Shown in pieces: positions 1 through 11,792 of a stretch of 64,000 nt of DNA. The stretch's first letter is position 1, and every line of letters begins with the position of its first letter. The notes below the pieces were generated by a model, which ran no database searches, had not been told where the DNA came from, and was given only the letters and a program-made list of their open reading frames with translations. Position numbers and translations under genes: made by a program. This DNA comes from Streptomyces ardesiacus (lineage in GTDB: Bacteria; Actinomycetota; Actinomycetes; Streptomycetales; Streptomycetaceae): assembly GCF_003112575.1 (NCBI RefSeq), contig NZ_BEWC01000005.1, positions 248,001 through 312,000 of the forward strand, given 5' to 3'.

Positions 1-694
1 CCACGCAGACGGCGGCCTCCTGCTCGTCGTAGACCACGACCCACTGCTCCGGGCTGGTCACCCTCAGCTCCAGCCGCCCCGGCCAGGTCAGCGTGACGTC
101 GACGCCGTCGGGCATGCCGAAGCAGTCGTCCCAGGGGCCCGGCTTCGGTTCGACGCGGTTGCCGGTGGGCAGGTGGTCGTCGCCGCGCTCCTCCTGCCAG
201 GCCGGGTCGAAGGCGATCTCGGCGCCCGCGCCGCTCCCGCCGTCGAGGGTCCGGTTGAACCAGGGGTGCCAGCCGATCTGCGCCGGGAAGGACGACTCGT
301 ACGTCTCCACGGACATCGTCAGCGTCAGCGCGTCCTCGGCGAGGGCGATCACCTGGGTGACGCGGCCGGTGTAGGGCCAGGGGTCGACGAGGTCGTAGGT
401 GAGCACGGCCTCGTTCCCGCTGACGCGGGCGGTGCGCCAGGCGGCGTCGCGGACGGTGCCGTGGATGGCGTGCGGCGGGGAGTTCAGGGGCATCTGGTGG
501 ACCACGGCGCCGTCGCTGAAACGCCCGTCGCGGATGCGTCCGCACCAGGGGACCATCGGGAAGCACCCGTACCGCTCGCCCTGGCGGAGCAGCTCCGTAC
601 CACCGACCCGGAGCCCGCCGATCCGTCCGCCGTTCCCCGGCAGCACGGTCGCCTCCGCGTCACCCGCGGTCAGCGTGATGGGTTCGTTGCTCAC
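1..694 (-). CDS. Aldose 1-epimerase-like protein (C-terminus beyond window)
   Basis: Reading leftwards from a GTG at 694, the frame stays open to the window edge and gives about 231 residues. It resembles the galactose mutarotase/aldose 1-epimerase superfamily, which interconverts the alpha and beta anomers of sugars. Visible family features are an early PxxGGRI segment, MVPWCGRIRDG, the PPHAIHG segment holding the usual first active-site histidine, and GWHPWFNR in mid-protein. The catalytic C-terminal Glu region is lost at the edge. No signal peptide is seen, so the protein is cytoplasmic. The specific sugar cannot be told; it could equally be a D-hexose-6-phosphate epimerase-like member. 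Confidence 0.85.
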   Translation of the reverse strand, partial: MSNEPITLTAGDAEATVLPGNGGRIGGLRVGGTELLRQGERYGCFPMVPWCGRIRDGRFSDGAVVHQMPLNSPPHAIHGTVRDAAWRTARVSGNEAVLTYDLVDPWPYTGRVTQVIALAEDALTLTMSVETYESSFPAQIGWHPWFNRTLDGGSGAGAEIAFDPAWQEERGDDHLPTGNRVEPKPGPWDDCFGMPDGVDVTLTWPGRLELRVTSPEQWVVVYDEQEAAVCV

Positions 695-860
695 GCGACG
701 ACCCTACTGGGCCGACGGGGCCCGCCCCAGCCGGCCCGCGACCGGGACGGGCTCCGGGTGGGGCCCGTGGTGGGCGCGCGGGCGGGCCCCCGTGGCGGGC
801 GCGCGGGTGCGGCCCCGTGGCGGGCCCGTGGCGACTCGCGGGGCAGGGCGACCGCGTGGG

Positions 861-1742
861 TCAGCGGCGTTTGCGCAGGGCGCGGCTCACCACGATCGCC
901 GAGGCGACGACCAGGGCGGCCGCCGGGGCGGCCCAGCGGAGCGGGGCGCCGACCGCGCTCGGCTGCGGGGCGGGGACGGGGGCGTACCGGCCGCGCGGCG
1001 GGGCGTGGTCCACCTCCTCGGCGCTGCGGCCGATCATCGTGCGACGGGCGTGCGCGGCCTCGGCGGGGGGCTGGACGACCGGCTCGTCGGCGGCGTACGG
1101 CCCGTCGGTCGTGTCCTCCTCGGCCTCGTCGGCCGCGGTGCCCTCATCGGTGGCGGTGTCCTCGTCGGTCGCGGCGTCCTCGCCCGTGTCCATCAGGGAG
1201 GGCGGGGGGACCTCCGTGTCGAAGACGGAGGTGTGGTGCGGCTCCTGCTCCGGGCCCTGCTGGGGTTCCGGTTCCTGCTGGGGTTCCCGTTCCTGCTGGG
1301 GTTCCGGTTCCGGGGGTGTCTGCGCCGCCGTGCCCAGGTTCTCCGCGAACCGGGTCAGCAGCCGGGTCACGGCCGACCCGACCGACTCCTCCGGCAGCTC
1401 CGTGACCCGGCCGTCCGCGGTGGCCGTGCCGGTGAAGGCGAGGGTGGCGCCGCCGTCGGCATCCTGCGCGCTGAGGGTCAGCGCGAGCGTGACCGTGCCG
1501 GTGCCGCGCGACTCCGTGGCCTCGCCCTCGACGGCGTACGTGCCGTCCCCGCGCGCGGACAGACGCAGCGAGCCCCGGTAGGTGATGGAGTGACTGCCGA
1601 TGCGCACCTTCAGCCGGCCCGCGACGGGCTCGGCACCGGCGTCCTGCTGGAGCCCGGGAACCGCACGGGCGACCCGGACGGGGTCGGCCAGCACGTCCCT
1701 GAGCCGCTCGGCCGGAACCGGAACGAACACCTCATGCTCCAT
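861..1742 (-). CDS. SRPBCC/CoxG-like protein with C-terminal membrane anchor
   Basis: This is a 293-aa protein. Residues 1-145 look like the START/SRPBCC fold of the CoxG (carbon monoxide dehydrogenase subunit G) type: MEHEVFVPVPAERLRDVL, then DPVRVARAVPGLQQD and an amphipathic C-terminal helix of the fold. A Pro/Glu/Gln-rich low-complexity linker follows (about 155-185, with EPQQE repeats), then an acidic Asp/Thr/Glu stretch. It ends in one transmembrane helix, PAAALVVASAIVVS, and a basic ALRKRR tail. That makes it a tail-anchored cytoplasmic hydrophobic-ligand-binding domain. No coxMSL genes are nearby, so a CO dehydrogenase role is not supported. Confidence 0.8.
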   Translation of the reverse strand: MEHEVFVPVPAERLRDVLADPVRVARAVPGLQQDAGAEPVAGRLKVRIGSHSITYRGSLRLSARGDGTYAVEGEATESRGTGTVTLALTLSAQDADGGATLAFTGTATADGRVTELPEESVGSAVTRLLTRFAENLGTAAQTPPEPEPQQEREPQQEPEPQQGPEQEPHHTSVFDTEVPPPSLMDTGEDAATDEDTATDEGTAADEAEEDTTDGPYAADEPVVQPPAEAAHARRTMIGRSAEEVDHAPPRGRYAPVPAPQPSAVGAPLRWAAPAAALVVASAIVVSRALRKRR

Positions 1743-1794
1743 GTCACGGCACCCTACCCAGCGGGCGCCCGGCGCACCCCCCGTCGGGGCAAAC

Positions 1795-2538
1795 TCACCC
1801 GCCGCCCGCGCCGCCCGGCGTCACCAGTCCCGTCTCGTACGCCACGACCACCGCCTGGGCCCTGCTGGTCAGGCCCAGCTTGGACATGGTGCGGTTGAGG
1901 TGGGTCTTCACGGTGGCCTCGCTGATGAACAGGCGGTCCGCGGCCTCGGCGTTGCTCAGACCGCGGGCCACCAGCTCCAGGACCTCGGCCTCGCGGCCGG
2001 TCAGCGCCGTCAGCGCGGGCGGCGGACCGGCGTCCGGGGCGTCGGTCCGCCCCGCCTCCGTCATCCGCGTGAACGCCTCCACCAGACGCCGGGTGACCGC
2101 GGGCGCGAACAGCGCGTCACCACCGTGCACCGCGGCGATCGCGGCCAGCAGCCGCTCGGGCCCGGCGTCCTTGAGCAGGAAGCCACAGGCGCCGGCCCGC
2201 AGGGCGCCGTACACGTACTCGTCGAGGTCGAAGGTGGTCAGGACGAGGACGCGGGGCGCGGGGTCCACCGCCTCGGCGATGATCCGCTCGGTGGCCTGGA
2301 TGCCGGTGAGGCCGGGCATGCGGATGTCCATCAGGACGACGTCCGGCCGGGTCCGCGCGGCCAGCGCCACGGCCTCGGCCCCGTCGGCCGCCTCGCCGAC
2401 GACCTCCATGCCGGGGGCGGCGCGCAGCAGCGCGGCGAGGCCGCTGCGGACGAGGAACTGGTCGTCGGCGACGAGCAGGCGTATCGGCCCGGCGGCGCCG
2501 GGGAGCGGCCCGTCCGGCGGGCGGTCTGCGTCGGTCAT
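1795..2538 (-). CDS. NarL/FixJ-family response regulator
   Basis: This is a 247-aa response regulator. The receiver domain (about 20-140) shows LLVADDQFLVRSGL, the phospho-acceptor Asp in VVLMDIRMPG, and the conserved Lys in GFLLKDAG. The LuxR/GerE HTH (about 175-240) shows LTGREAEVLELVARGLSN and ATVKTHLNRTMSKLGL. It is the DNA-binding output partner of the histidine kinase directly upstream. The two ORFs overlap by 4 bp (ATGA), so they are co-translated. The regulated target is unknown; no obvious transporter lies next to the pair. Confidence 0.93.
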   Translation of the reverse strand: MTDADRPPDGPLPGAAGPIRLLVADDQFLVRSGLAALLRAAPGMEVVGEAADGAEAVALAARTRPDVVLMDIRMPGLTGIQATERIIAEAVDPAPRVLVLTTFDLDEYVYGALRAGACGFLLKDAGPERLLAAIAAVHGGDALFAPAVTRRLVEAFTRMTEAGRTDAPDAGPPPALTALTGREAEVLELVARGLSNAEAADRLFISEATVKTHLNRTMSKLGLTSRAQAVVVAYETGLVTPGGAGGG

Positions 2539-3695
2539 TCCCTGGGGGTGTCTCCCCGGCGTGCGGCTTGTACCGGCGTCGGCAGGGTCAGGCGCACGCC
2601 GAATCCACCCTCGCTGCGCGGGCCGACGGCGATCGTCCCGCCATAGAGCTTGGCCCTCTCCCGCATCCCGATCAAGCCGTGTCCGCCCGGCCCGGCAGGT
2701 GTGACCGGATCCCGCCCCTGGGGAGGTCCGCCGTCGGTCACCGACACCGTCACCTCGCCCGCGCGGTAGGCGAGTTCCACGGCGGCGTCCGTGCCGGGCG
2801 CGTGCTTGAGCACGTTGGTGAGGGCCTCCTGCACCACCCGGTAGACGCACAGCTGGACGCCGGGCGGCAGGGTGCGCGGCGTGCCGGTGACGCGCAGCAG
2901 GACGCCCACGCCGCCGGTGCGCACCCGGGCGACCATCTCGTCGAGCTGGTCCAGGCCGGGAGCGGGCGCGCCGTCCGCTCCCTGCACGCCGTCGGCCCGC
3001 AGCAGGCCCAGCATGCGGCGCAGTTCGGCCAGGGCCTCGCCGCTGGCGCCCTCGATGGTGTCCAGGGCGTCGCGCGCGGTGCGGGCGTCGGTGTGGAAGA
3101 CGAAGCGGGCGAGTCCGGCCTGGACGTTGATGACGGCGATGTGGTGGGCGACCACGTCGTGCAGTTCGCGGGCGATCCGCACCCGTTCCCCGGCGACCTC
3201 GCGCCGGGCCCGGTCGGCCTGTTCGGCCCGCAGCCTCAGCGTCAGCTCGCCCGTCCGGCGGGCCACGTACCCGAACCGCCACAGCACCAGCGGGAAGCCC
3301 ACGGCCTGCCCCGCCACCGAGGCCATCGACCCGGTGCCGCTGAACACCCCGGCGTAGATCCAGACCCCGGCGAGCAGGGCGGCGCAGGCGGCGGCGGTGC
3401 GGTCGGGGCGCAGGGAGGCGACGGTGTAGACGGCGAGCATGGGGCCGAAGGAGCCGACGACGGGCCAGTAACCGAGCGTGACGTAGACCGCCCAGCAGGC
3501 GTGGACGGCGAGACAGACGGTGACGGGGGCACGGGTGCGCAGCACGAGGGGGAGGGTGAGCAGGGCGACGAGCGTCCAGGCGAGCGGGTCGAGCGCGGGC
3601 CACCCCTGGGCGACGGCCTCGGTGCCGAGCAGGACCGCCACGGTCGTCAGCGCCGCGGCGATCAGGCCGTCGGCCACCAAGGGGTGCAGGCGCAT
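2535..3695 (-). CDS. HPK7/NarX-type sensor histidine kinase
   Basis: This is a 386-aa membrane sensor kinase. The N-terminal half (about 1-155) carries several hydrophobic helices with short loops. A DHp/HisKA_3 domain follows, with the phospho-acceptor in ERVRIARELHDVVAHHIAV. The C-terminal HATPase_c shows the N-box VVQEALTNVLKHA, and G boxes VTDGGPP and GHGLIGMRERAKLYGG. I start at ATG 3695 because it opens directly into the first membrane helix. The stop overlaps the response-regulator start, which marks a two-gene operon. The long upstream open frame in the same phase is not coding: it overlaps the spermidine-synthase-like gene. Confidence 0.93.
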   Translation of the reverse strand: MRLHPLVADGLIAAALTTVAVLLGTEAVAQGWPALDPLAWTLVALLTLPLVLRTRAPVTVCLAVHACWAVYVTLGYWPVVGSFGPMLAVYTVASLRPDRTAAACAALLAGVWIYAGVFSGTGSMASVAGQAVGFPLVLWRFGYVARRTGELTLRLRAEQADRARREVAGERVRIARELHDVVAHHIAVINVQAGLARFVFHTDARTARDALDTIEGASGEALAELRRMLGLLRADGVQGADGAPAPGLDQLDEMVARVRTGGVGVLLRVTGTPRTLPPGVQLCVYRVVQEALTNVLKHAPGTDAAVELAYRAGEVTVSVTDGGPPQGRDPVTPAGPGGHGLIGMRERAKLYGGTIAVGPRSEGGFGVRLTLPTPVQAARRGDTPRE

Positions 3696-3955
3696 TCCCG
3701 CAGCGTAGGTCGGCCCGCCCGGCGTCGCGTCATCCTTCTGCCGTACCGCGGAAGTTGCAGGCTTCGGCCGGCTACCGCGCCGGGTGGGGGCCGGTCTCCA
3801 CCCACCGCCGGATTCCGGCACGCGCGGGGCGGCCGTAGGTTCTCGGTGCGAACGATCCACAGGGGGGTGTGGCGGTCCGTCCCGTGTCCGGGGGAGGGGC
3901 GGGCCGCCGCACGGGGGCGTGGACGGTCGCGGTCGCCGCACCCCGCGCGCCGGGC

Positions 3956-5599
3956 TCAGTACCGCGGATGCACCAGCGTGGAGGCCGGCAGCCCGGGGAT
4001 CCGGGTGCGGTCCGCCGCGCGGGCGTCCCGGGCCAGGGTCTGCGGCGTGAGGGTGCGCGGGCGGGGTCCGGCCGGGTCGAGGCGCAGCGCGGGGGGCGTG
4101 CGGGCGGCCAGGAGGAAGCCCCAGCCGCGCGGTGCGCGCAGGGCCGCGGCGGTGCCGTCGGGGCCCTGCGCGGGGCCGGCCCCGACCCGGTAGGCCACGG
4201 CCGGCAGGCCCGCCGCGCGGAGGGTGGCGTCCACCGTCCAGAAGGCCCGGGGCTGCGCGGAGACGGGGCCCGCGTGGACCACCAGCCGTCCGTCGGGGGC
4301 GAGCACCCGCCGCAGCAGGCGGTAGAACTCCTGCGCGTACAGCTTCGTGCTGGCCGTGGCGGCCGGGTCGGGCAAATCGGAGATCACCACGTCGTACGTC
4401 GTGGACGGCGTCGAGCGCAGCCGGCGGAAGACGTCGCCCGTGCCGACGTGGACGCGCGCGTCGCCGTACACGTGCTCGTTGAGGGCGGACAGGCCGGGGT
4501 CGACCCGGGCCAGCCGGGCGAGCTGGGGATCGGGGTCGACGACGTCGACGCGGCGTACGCCCCGGTGGCGCAGCACCTCCCGGGCGGCGAGGCCGTCGCC
4601 GCCGCCGAGGACGAGCACGCGCGCGTGGGGGCCGTTCATGGCGGGGTGCACGAGCGCCTCGTGGTAGCGCCGCTCGTCGCTGCCGCGCACCCGCAGCCGG
4701 CCGTCCAGGAACAGGTCGAGGGGCCGCCCGTCGGTGTCGCCGGTGAGGACGACCTCCTGCACGTCGGTCTGCACGGCCACGCGGACGTCCTGGCCGTACA
4801 TGGCGTGCCGGGCGGCGCGTTCGAACCCGTCGGCGAGGACGGTCGCCGTGACGAGGAGCGCGAGGACGACGACGTTGACGGCCAGCAGCAGCCGGCGCGC
4901 CCGGCGGGTCAGGTCGCGCCGGAACAGGCCGAGGACGAGGGCGGCGCCGACGGCCGCGTTGACGGTGCCGGTGAGCAGCGCGCCGGTGAGCTGGCCGAGG
5001 AAGGGCAGCAGGACGAACGGGAAGGCGAGGCCGCCGACGAGCGCGCCGACGTAGTCCGCGGCGAACAGGTCGGCCACGGCACCGCCCGGGTCCTGTCTGC
5101 GCACCCGCTGGATCAGCTCCATGAGCAGCGGCACCTCGGCGCCGATCAGCACGCCGATGACCAGGGAGAAGACGACGAGCAGGATGCGCGGGCCGTCGGC
5201 CCACAGGCCGCCCCAGCCGCCGGTCCAGGCGAAGACGGCGTACAGCACCATCGCGCTGGAGCCGCCGACGAGGGCGAGGCCGGCCTCGAGCGCGCCGAAG
5301 CCGGCCGCCGCGAGGCCGCGCAGCCGCTTGGCGGCGAGCGAGCCGATGCCCATGGCGAAGACCATGACGGACAGGACGACGGACGCCTGGGTGACGGAGT
5401 CGCCCATCAGGTACGAGGCGAGCGCGACGAGTTCGAGTTCGTAGACGAGCCCGCAGGCCGCGCACACGAACACGCCCGCCAGTACCAGGAGCCGCCCGAC
5501 GGCCGGCCGGACGGGCAGCCACGCGGGCGCTTCGGGCCCGCAGGGGCCGCCCCAGGACGGCGGAGTGCCGGGCGGGGCGGGCGCGTGCGGTTCGATCAC
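3956..5599 (-). CDS. Spermidine synthase-like multi-pass membrane protein
   Basis: This is a 547-aa fusion. Residues about 30-260 form about seven transmembrane segments, beginning VGRLLVLAGVFVCAACGLVY. The C-terminal half is a polyamine aminopropyltransferase/SpeE-like Rossmann domain with the SAM/dcSAM motif RVLVLGGGDGLAAREVL, the acidic RRVDVVDPDPQ strand and YDVVISDLPDP. Such membrane-fused SpeE homologues occur in actinobacteria. It may transfer an aminopropyl or another group to an unknown acceptor, and true spermidine synthesis is not proven. The gene is monocistronic, with about 130 bp to the next gene downstream of its start. Length is typical for this fused family. Confidence 0.88.
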   Translation of the reverse strand: MIEPHAPAPPGTPPSWGGPCGPEAPAWLPVRPAVGRLLVLAGVFVCAACGLVYELELVALASYLMGDSVTQASVVLSVMVFAMGIGSLAAKRLRGLAAAGFGALEAGLALVGGSSAMVLYAVFAWTGGWGGLWADGPRILLVVFSLVIGVLIGAEVPLLMELIQRVRRQDPGGAVADLFAADYVGALVGGLAFPFVLLPFLGQLTGALLTGTVNAAVGAALVLGLFRRDLTRRARRLLLAVNVVVLALLVTATVLADGFERAARHAMYGQDVRVAVQTDVQEVVLTGDTDGRPLDLFLDGRLRVRGSDERRYHEALVHPAMNGPHARVLVLGGGDGLAAREVLRHRGVRRVDVVDPDPQLARLARVDPGLSALNEHVYGDARVHVGTGDVFRRLRSTPSTTYDVVISDLPDPAATASTKLYAQEFYRLLRRVLAPDGRLVVHAGPVSAQPRAFWTVDATLRAAGLPAVAYRVGAGPAQGPDGTAAALRAPRGWGFLLAARTPPALRLDPAGPRPRTLTPQTLARDARAADRTRIPGLPASTLVHPRY

Positions 5600-5729
5600 G
5601 GGGTGACGTTACGTCACACCACCACCACACTTCGTCACCCACACGTGTGAAACTCGGGCTCTTTCGGACACCAGAGGTTTATCCGGCCCTTACTCGCAAG
5701 CAGGCCCGGACCTCACCCGCCCGCCCGCC

Positions 5730-6266
5730 TCACCCCGCGGACCGGCCGGCCTGCGAGGCCGGCGTCCGCACGCCCACCCGGGTCCGGGTCGCCACGAGCT
5801 GGCCGTCCTGCGGGTAGGCGTGCCAGGTCCGCCAGTGCACCTGGCCCTCGTGCCGCTGGGCCAGCAGCGCGGTGAAGGCGTGCGGACTGCCCGGGAAGAC
5901 CCCGGCCAGGCCGTGCGGATGGTCGGAGACCAGGGCGAGCAGTTCCTGGGCGCGGCCGGCGAAGGAGCCCGGCGTCAGCACCTCCACGCGGGCGGCGAAC
6001 TCGTACTCCCAGTCGCCCACCCGCTTGGCGACGCCCAGCGGGAGGGGGGTGCTGCTGCCCGGGATGCACGCCACCGTCTCCGAACAACTGCCCCCCTCCT
6101 CCTCGAGCAGGACTTGGTGCGAGGCGCCCAGGAGCCTCAACTGCAGTTTCGCGTCCGTCAGTTCCACGTCCAGGCAGGCGAGCGCGGGGAGCGGCTCGCG
6201 CCCCAGGGCCCAGGCCAGGTCGGCGGCGCTGGTGTCGGTGTAGGCGGTTGTCAGGGTCGTGAGCAT
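5730..6266 (-). CDS. DUF2617 family protein
   Basis: This is a 178-aa soluble protein that matches my memory of the actinobacterial DUF2617 family. Typical segments are MLTTLTTAYTDTSAADLAWALG, the HQVLLEEEGGSCSETVAC core, and VGDWEYEFAARVEVL. The family's function is unknown. I chose ATG 6266, which has GGAG a few bases upstream, over the GTG 21 bp further out, which has no ribosome site. There is no signal peptide. The tail from about residue 165 is low complexity. It sits alone between the spermidine-synthase-like gene and a small membrane-protein gene. Confidence 0.8.
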   Translation of the reverse strand: MLTTLTTAYTDTSAADLAWALGREPLPALACLDVELTDAKLQLRLLGASHQVLLEEEGGSCSETVACIPGSSTPLPLGVAKRVGDWEYEFAARVEVLTPGSFAGRAQELLALVSDHPHGLAGVFPGSPHAFTALLAQRHEGQVHWRTWHAYPQDGQLVATRTRVGVRTPASQAGRSAG

Positions 6267-6662
6267 GGATCGGCTCCGCAAGCACACAAGGAGAGGAAGG
6301 TGTGGGGCCTGCGCATCCGGGGCACTGCCGGGGATGCGGCCCGCTCAGCCCAGTCGGCCGGTCAGGAGGGGGGTCAACAGGTCGTCCGAGGAGCTGCGTT
6401 GATGAACAAGAGCGAACCATGAACGGTGGTGCCGCCACAGCGTTTTTACCCAACTTCGTGGCGTTTCCATCCCTCAGGGGGCTCAACAGCTCAATTGTTC
6501 AACCATGGCGCACACCCCGCCCGCACGGCGCGCGCCGGTGCGTGCGAGCGCCCACCGGCGGTGTGGCCCGGCGGGCGCTCTTCGTGGGGGCGCGGGGCCC
6601 GGCCCCAGGAGTGGGCCCCGTGCACGGGATGCGGTCCCCCGCGGAAGCTCAGCTGCCCCGTG
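6267..6662. other. Intergenic stretch, nothing definite
   Basis: These 396 bp separate the DUF2617 gene from the small membrane-protein gene. Frames that run through are GC-shadow frames with no ribosome site. An AT-richer patch at 6430-6515, containing an imperfect inverted repeat around 6484-6506, is the best place for the DUF2617 promoter. I see no clear -10/-35 pair. Confidence 0.4.
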
Positions 6663-6974
6663 TCAGCTGCCTCCGCCGCATCCGCCGCCCCCTCCCCCGC
6701 AGGACGACCCGCCTCCGCAGGACGAGCCGCCACCGCAGGAGTGGCCCGAATGGTGGCCGCCCGAGGACGAGTCGCCCCCGTCGCCGGCCCACCAGCTGTC
6801 GCCGCCGCTGCCGCCGCTGTCACCGCCGCCGCCCACGGTCCCGGTCCCGCTCCCGCCGGACCGGTGCGGCCCCCTGCCGCTCCTCGTCCGCACCGGGCGC
6901 GAGGGGCGCCGCCGTACCACGAACGCCCTGATCACCAGGGCTGCGACCACGAACAGGATGATGCCCATGACCAC
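6663..6974 (-). CDS. Small membrane protein with Gly/Cys-rich tail
   Basis: This is a 103-aa protein. GTG 6974 is preferred because AAGGAGGG lies about 8 bp upstream; an in-frame ATG two codons later is the alternative. Residues 3-18 form one hydrophobic helix (MGIILFVVAALVIRAFVV), followed by RRRP as a positive-inside flank. The rest is low complexity: Gly/Ser/Asp/His, then three SSCGGG-type blocks with four Cys among glycines at the C-terminus. The layout resembles short actinobacterial single-helix proteins that keep only the Gly/Cys tail seen in TPM-domain proteins. Function is unknown; the Cys/His-rich tail might bind metal or become lipidated, which is speculation. Confidence 0.7.
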   Translation of the reverse strand: MVMGIILFVVAALVIRAFVVRRRPSRPVRTRSGRGPHRSGGSGTGTVGGGGDSGGSGGDSWWAGDGGDSSSGGHHSGHSCGGGSSCGGGSSCGGGGGGCGGGS

Positions 6975-7158
6975 GGCTCCACCCTCCTTCCGTCCGGGCC
7001 CTCGCCCGGAAGTCCCCCGAAGCAGTCCCCCGTCGGACGCCTCGCCGCGTATCGGTTTCCTGTGGTTCACGCCGTGAAGCTCGCCTGCGTGAACGGGAGA
7101 TGCCCGGCGCCGCGGCGGCCCAAAGCAGAGTTGAGGAAGTCCAGAGCTTCGGCGCAGG

Positions 7159-8358
7159 ATGGCCGCCATGACCTCGATGAGCTCCAGCGCCCGCCCCCTC
7201 CTGAACCGCCGGCTCGCGGAGTTCGGGACGACGATCTTCGCCGAGATGTCCGCCCTGGCGGTGACGACCGGGGCCATCAACCTCGGCCAGGGATTCCCCG
7301 ACACCGACGGCCCCGAGGAGGTCCGCGAGGCCGCCGTACGGGCGCTGCGCGACGGGCGCGGCAACCAGTACCCGCCGGGCCCCGGCGTCCCCGAGCTGCG
7401 CGCCGCCGTCGCCGACCACCAGCGCCGCCGCTACGGCCTGTCCTACGACCCCGACACCGAGGTCCTGGTCACCGCCGGTGCCACCGAGGCCATCGCCGCC
7501 GCCCTGCTGGCCCTGCTGGAGCCCGGCGACGAGGTCGTCGCGCTGGAGCCGTACTACGACTCGTACGCGGCCTGTGTCGCGATGGCCGGCGGCACCCGCG
7601 TGCCCGTGACGCTGCGCCCGCACGAGGGGGCGTTCCGCCTGGACCTGGACGAGCTGCGCGACGCGGTCACCGACCGCACCCGCCTGCTGCTGCTGAACAC
7701 CCCGCACAACCCGACCGGCACGGTCCTGACCCGCGAGGAGCTGGCGGCGGTCGCCGAGCTGGCCGTGGAGCGCGACCTGCTCGTGGTCACCGACGAGGTC
7801 TACGAGCACCTGGTCTTCGACGGCGCCGAGCACGTCCCGCTCGCGACCTTCCCCGGGATGCGCGAGCGCACGGTGAGCATCGGGTCGGCCGGCAAGACGT
7901 TCTCGTTCACGGGCTGGAAGGTCGGCTGGATCACCGCCGCGCCCGCCCTGCTCACGGCGGTCCGCTCGGCCAAGCAGTACCTGACGTACGTCAGCGCGGG
8001 CCCCTTCCAGTACGCGGTCGCCGAGGCGCTGGCGCTGCCGGACGCGTACTTCACCGCCTACCGGCAGGACATGGAGGCGAAGCGGGACCTGCTGGCGACG
8101 GGACTGGCCGAGGCGGGGTTCGGCGTGTACCGGCCCGCCGGGACCTACTTCGTCACCACCGACATCCGCCCGCTCGGCGAGGGCGACGGCTTCGCCTTCT
8201 GCCGCTCGCTGCCCGAGCGCGCGGGCGTCGTCGCCGTCCCCAACGCGGTCTTCTACGACCACCGGGAGGAGGGCGCGCCCTTCGTCCGGTTCGCGTTCTG
8301 CAAGCGGGCAGGGGTGCTGGAGGAGGCGGTGCGGCGGCTGAAGACCCTCGCGGGCTGA
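7159..8358 (+). CDS. Class I/II PLP-dependent aminotransferase
   Basis: This is a 399-aa fold-type I aminotransferase, close to the family annotated as aspartate, kynurenine or N-succinyldiaminopimelate (DapC) aminotransferase. Motifs are GAINLGQGFPDTDGPEEV, NQYPPGPGVPELR, TAGATEAIAAALLAL, the PLP-contacting Asn in LLNTPHNPTGTV, the Asp/Tyr in VTDEVYEHL, and the Schiff-base Lys in SIGSAGKTFSFTGWKVGW. The substrate-binding Arg is probably in PFVRFAFCK. ATG 7159 and ATG 7168 are both possible starts. It converges on the ybjN-like gene across a shared terminator. The amino donor cannot be fixed from sequence. Confidence 0.92.
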   Translation: MAAMTSMSSSARPLLNRRLAEFGTTIFAEMSALAVTTGAINLGQGFPDTDGPEEVREAAVRALRDGRGNQYPPGPGVPELRAAVADHQRRRYGLSYDPDTEVLVTAGATEAIAAALLALLEPGDEVVALEPYYDSYAACVAMAGGTRVPVTLRPHEGAFRLDLDELRDAVTDRTRLLLLNTPHNPTGTVLTREELAAVAELAVERDLLVVTDEVYEHLVFDGAEHVPLATFPGMRERTVSIGSAGKTFSFTGWKVGWITAAPALLTAVRSAKQYLTYVSAGPFQYAVAEALALPDAYFTAYRQDMEAKRDLLATGLAEAGFGVYRPAGTYFVTTDIRPLGEGDGFAFCRSLPERAGVVAVPNAVFYDHREEGAPFVRFAFCKRAGVLEEAVRRLKTLAG

Positions 8359-8377
8359 GCACGCGCACCGGGACGAC

Positions 8378-8417
8378 GAGAGCCCGGACGCCCCGTGGTC
8401 CGGGGTGCCGGGCTCTC
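8378..8417. terminator. Bidirectional terminator
   Basis: A long stem pairs GAGAGCCCGG (8378-8387) with CCGGGCTCTC (8408-8417), extended inwards by CCCCG/CGGGG. It lies between the converging aminotransferase and YbjN genes and can serve both. Confidence 0.8.
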
Positions 8418-8440
8418 CTGGACTCAGCCGCGGGGGCGGA

Positions 8441-8977
8441 CTACTCGCCGTCCTCGTCGGACGGCTTCTCCGCCTCGTTGACCTCCTGCTCCAGACCGAG
8501 CTGCTCCACGAGCCACCGGTCGAACTCGATGGCCGCCCGCACCCAGCTCACCGTCGAGGAGACGAAGTGCTCCAGGCTGACACCCATGCCGATCAGCATC
8601 TGCGCCTCGCCGATCAGGCGGACCGTGCCGTCGTCGTGGGTGTGGGAGTACACCTTGGGCCACAGGGTGCGCCGGTTCCAGTCGTCGACCGACTCGAGGA
8701 GCTGGGGCTTCTCGTCGATCTTGTGGGGCCGGTCGTAGAACGTCCGCACCGAGAAGACCTGCTGGTCGCCCTCGCCGCGGAACATGAAGTACGTGCGGAA
8801 CTGCTCCCAGGGCGCCGCGAGGTCGCCCTCGTCGTCGACGACGTACTTCAGCTCCATCTGCTCGAGGAGCTGCTTCACGAGATCCTGATCCGGGACGACG
8901 GGGCCCGCCGGTCCTTGGGGCTGCGGCTCGGGCTGCTTGCCCCCGAAGTTCGGAATCGAGGACGGGTCGATGCTCAC
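8441..8977 (-). CDS. YbjN domain-containing protein
   Basis: This is a 178-aa cytoplasmic protein of the YbjN family, related to type III secretion chaperone-like folds but of unknown role in actinobacteria. The N-terminal 35 residues are Pro/Gln-rich (GGKQPEPQPQGPAG). The YbjN core runs from DLVKQLLEQMELKYVVDDEG through FRTYFMFRGEGDQQVFSVR, a helix LLESVDDWNRRTLWPKVY, and the late ISMGVSLEHFVSS-like segment. GTG 8977 is chosen because GAAGGGAAA precedes it; the further-upstream frame is non-coding. It ends in an acidic tail. Confidence 0.85.
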   Translation of the reverse strand: MSIDPSSIPNFGGKQPEPQPQGPAGPVVPDQDLVKQLLEQMELKYVVDDEGDLAAPWEQFRTYFMFRGEGDQQVFSVRTFYDRPHKIDEKPQLLESVDDWNRRTLWPKVYSHTHDDGTVRLIGEAQMLIGMGVSLEHFVSSTVSWVRAAIEFDRWLVEQLGLEQEVNEAEKPSDEDGE

Positions 8978-9145
8978 CGTGAATTTCCCTTCGTACGGAT
9001 CTGGCCATCCTCCCCCATCCGGGGAGGGGCGTGGCAAGCCCGCCGCGGGCCTGTCAGCCCTGGGCTGACTTGATCCGACCGGTCGGGTACCCCCTCGGGG
9101 CCCCGGCAACCCGCGGGGGACGGGCCGCCGGGGCGGGCGGGGCGG

Positions 9146-11743
<2,598 letters not shown>

Positions 11744-11792
11744 GTTCTGGCTCTCCTCCTCGCGTAGTGCTGACTCGTCCAGCGTACACAAA

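Noticed and set aside
2535..5642. Single 1035-aa minus-strand frame covering the kinase and the spermidine-synthase region
   Set aside because: Only the 3' part (the kinase from 3695) has protein features; the upstream part is out of frame with the spermidine-synthase-like gene.
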